5,229 nt of DNA from Omnitrophica bacterium GWA2_52_8 (GTDB lineage Bacteria > Omnitrophota > Omnitrophia > Omnitrophales > Aquincolibacteriaceae): assembly GCA_001804025.1 (NCBI GenBank), contig MHFC01000133.1:5678-10906 (forward strand). Direction: 5' to 3'. The notes beneath the pieces are model-generated. The model was not told where the DNA came from, made no database searches, and saw nothing but the letters and a program-made list of their open reading frames with translations. The position numbers were made by a program, and so were the translations under genes. Numbering within the stretch: the first letter of the stretch is position 1; the number at the start of each line of letters is the position of its first letter. Shown here piece after piece: positions 4,451 to 5,229 of the stretch.

Positions 4451-5229
4451 CTAAAAAATGGACCTTTCCTTATAAACGCTCAAGATCAAGCCGATTGTTA
4501 TCGTGGTCGCAATCAGGGAAGAACCGCCGTAACTGACCAGCGGAAGTGTAATGCCCGTAATCGGCATCAAACCAAAACTCATTCCGATATTGATAAAAAC
4601 CTGAAAGAACAGCACCGTAATCAGGCCGGTGATCAGCAGTTTTGCCTTGATGTCGGTTGTCTTTTCCATGATCTGAAAAGCCGCATAAAAAAGCCAGCCG
4701 TATAAAAAAAGCAGGAGAACGCTGCCTAAATATCCGGCCTCTTCACCGATAACACAAAAAATAAAATCCGTATGGTGCTCCGGAACAAACTGCAATTGGC
4801 TCTGGGTGCCGTGCAAATATCCCTTGCCAAAAAAACCCCCGGACCCGACGGCAATTTTTGACTGAATGGCCGTATATCCGGAGCCCAGCGGATCACGGCT
4901 CGGATCCATGAAATCAAGAATTCTTCTTTTTTGATAAGGTTTCAAGTACAGCCACAAAAAAGGCACCGCTACAATCCCCGATAGCGCCGCCGCTAAAATA
5001 CTTTTATAACTCAACCCCCAGACATAAAGAAGCATCATGACCATAGGGAGGAACAAAAGCGATGACCCGAGATCCGGCTGCTTCATAATCAAAAAAACAG
5101 GAATCAGTCCCAGGGTAATGGCCGTAAAAATCACTTTGCCGCGCTTGTCCCATTCCTGGTGAGACCCCAGATAATTTGCCAGCATGAGCACGGTCGCCAG
5201 TTTCGCAAATTCAGACGGTTGCACGATAA
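4451..5229 (-). CDS. rodA: RodA, SEDS-family peptidoglycan glycosyltransferase, C-terminal part
   Basis: RodA polymerises lipid II into glycan strands during side-wall growth, working with a class B penicillin-binding protein and MreBCD. About 258 residues are visible; the 5' end (roughly the first 110 residues) is beyond the right edge. The frame stays open to 5229, so the GTG at 5224 is an internal codon within IVQPSEFAKL, which matches the conserved QPSE..K motif. Other signatures are KQPDLGSSLLFLP, QSKIAVGSGGFFGKGY, VPEHHTDFIFCVIGEE (its Asp is at the position of the catalytic aspartate in RodA proteins) and LPLVSYGGSSL near the C-terminus. The VPEHHTDFIF form fits RodA better than FtsW. 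Several membrane helices are present. The tRNA gene follows downstream on the same strand. Confidence 0.93.
   Translation of the reverse strand, partial: IVQPSEFAKLATVLMLANYLGSHQEWDKRGKVIFTAITLGLIPVFLIMKQPDLGSSLLFLPMVMMLLYVWGLSYKSILAAALSGIVAVPFLWLYLKPYQKRRILDFMDPSRDPLGSGYTAIQSKIAVGSGGFFGKGYLHGTQSQLQFVPEHHTDFIFCVIGEEAGYLGSVLLLFLYGWLFYAAFQIMEKTTDIKAKLLITGLITVLFFQVFINIGMSFGLMPITGITLPLVSYGGSSLIATTITIGLILSVYKERSIF

Overview
The window reads as an ordinary, compact bacterial chromosome segment with every convincing gene on the minus strand. Two lipoprotein-type signal peptides, a Tat translocase subunit, a DsbD/CcdA-type membrane electron carrier and a RodA cell-wall polymerase point to a rod-forming bacterium, probably diderm. 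The tRNA gene lacks an encoded CCA end. I cannot assign a phylum from sequence alone; an uncultured diderm lineage is possible, but that is only a guess.

Layout in the direction of transcription (right to left). The 3' two-thirds of rodA (4451-5229, cut by the window edge) is followed by tRNA-Pro(TGG) (4331-4405). Next comes a 122-bp imperfect palindrome (4149-4270). A good sigma70-type promoter (4262-4290) has its -10 box inside one end of the palindrome, so a transcript starting there would begin with a long hairpin leader before tatA (3952-4122). tatA is followed after a short gap by a lipoprotein with a DsbD-alpha / NHL-protein C-terminal-like domain (3277-3903). A second good promoter (3194-3223) then precedes a DUF5329-type lipoprotein (2541-3125) and a small KTSC-domain protein (2241-2453). 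A 363-bp stretch with no convincing gene (1878-2240) contains two hairpin-forming inverted repeats. It is followed by a GT-C-type polytopic membrane glycosyltransferase (243-1877) and the start of a DsbD/CcdA-like membrane protein (1-211, cut by the left edge).

A loose theme is envelope biogenesis: wall synthesis (RodA), folded-protein export (TatA), periplasmic redox (the DsbD-like membrane protein and the separate alpha-like lipoprotein) and lipid-linked sugar transfer (the GT). The best candidate for something undescribed is the 122-bp palindromic element at the head of the tatA transcript, which may be a miniature mobile repeat, a structured leader, or both. The second is the apparent separation of DsbD-like modules into two genes about 3 kb apart. 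I see no CRISPR array, complete insertion sequence, phage gene or defence system.
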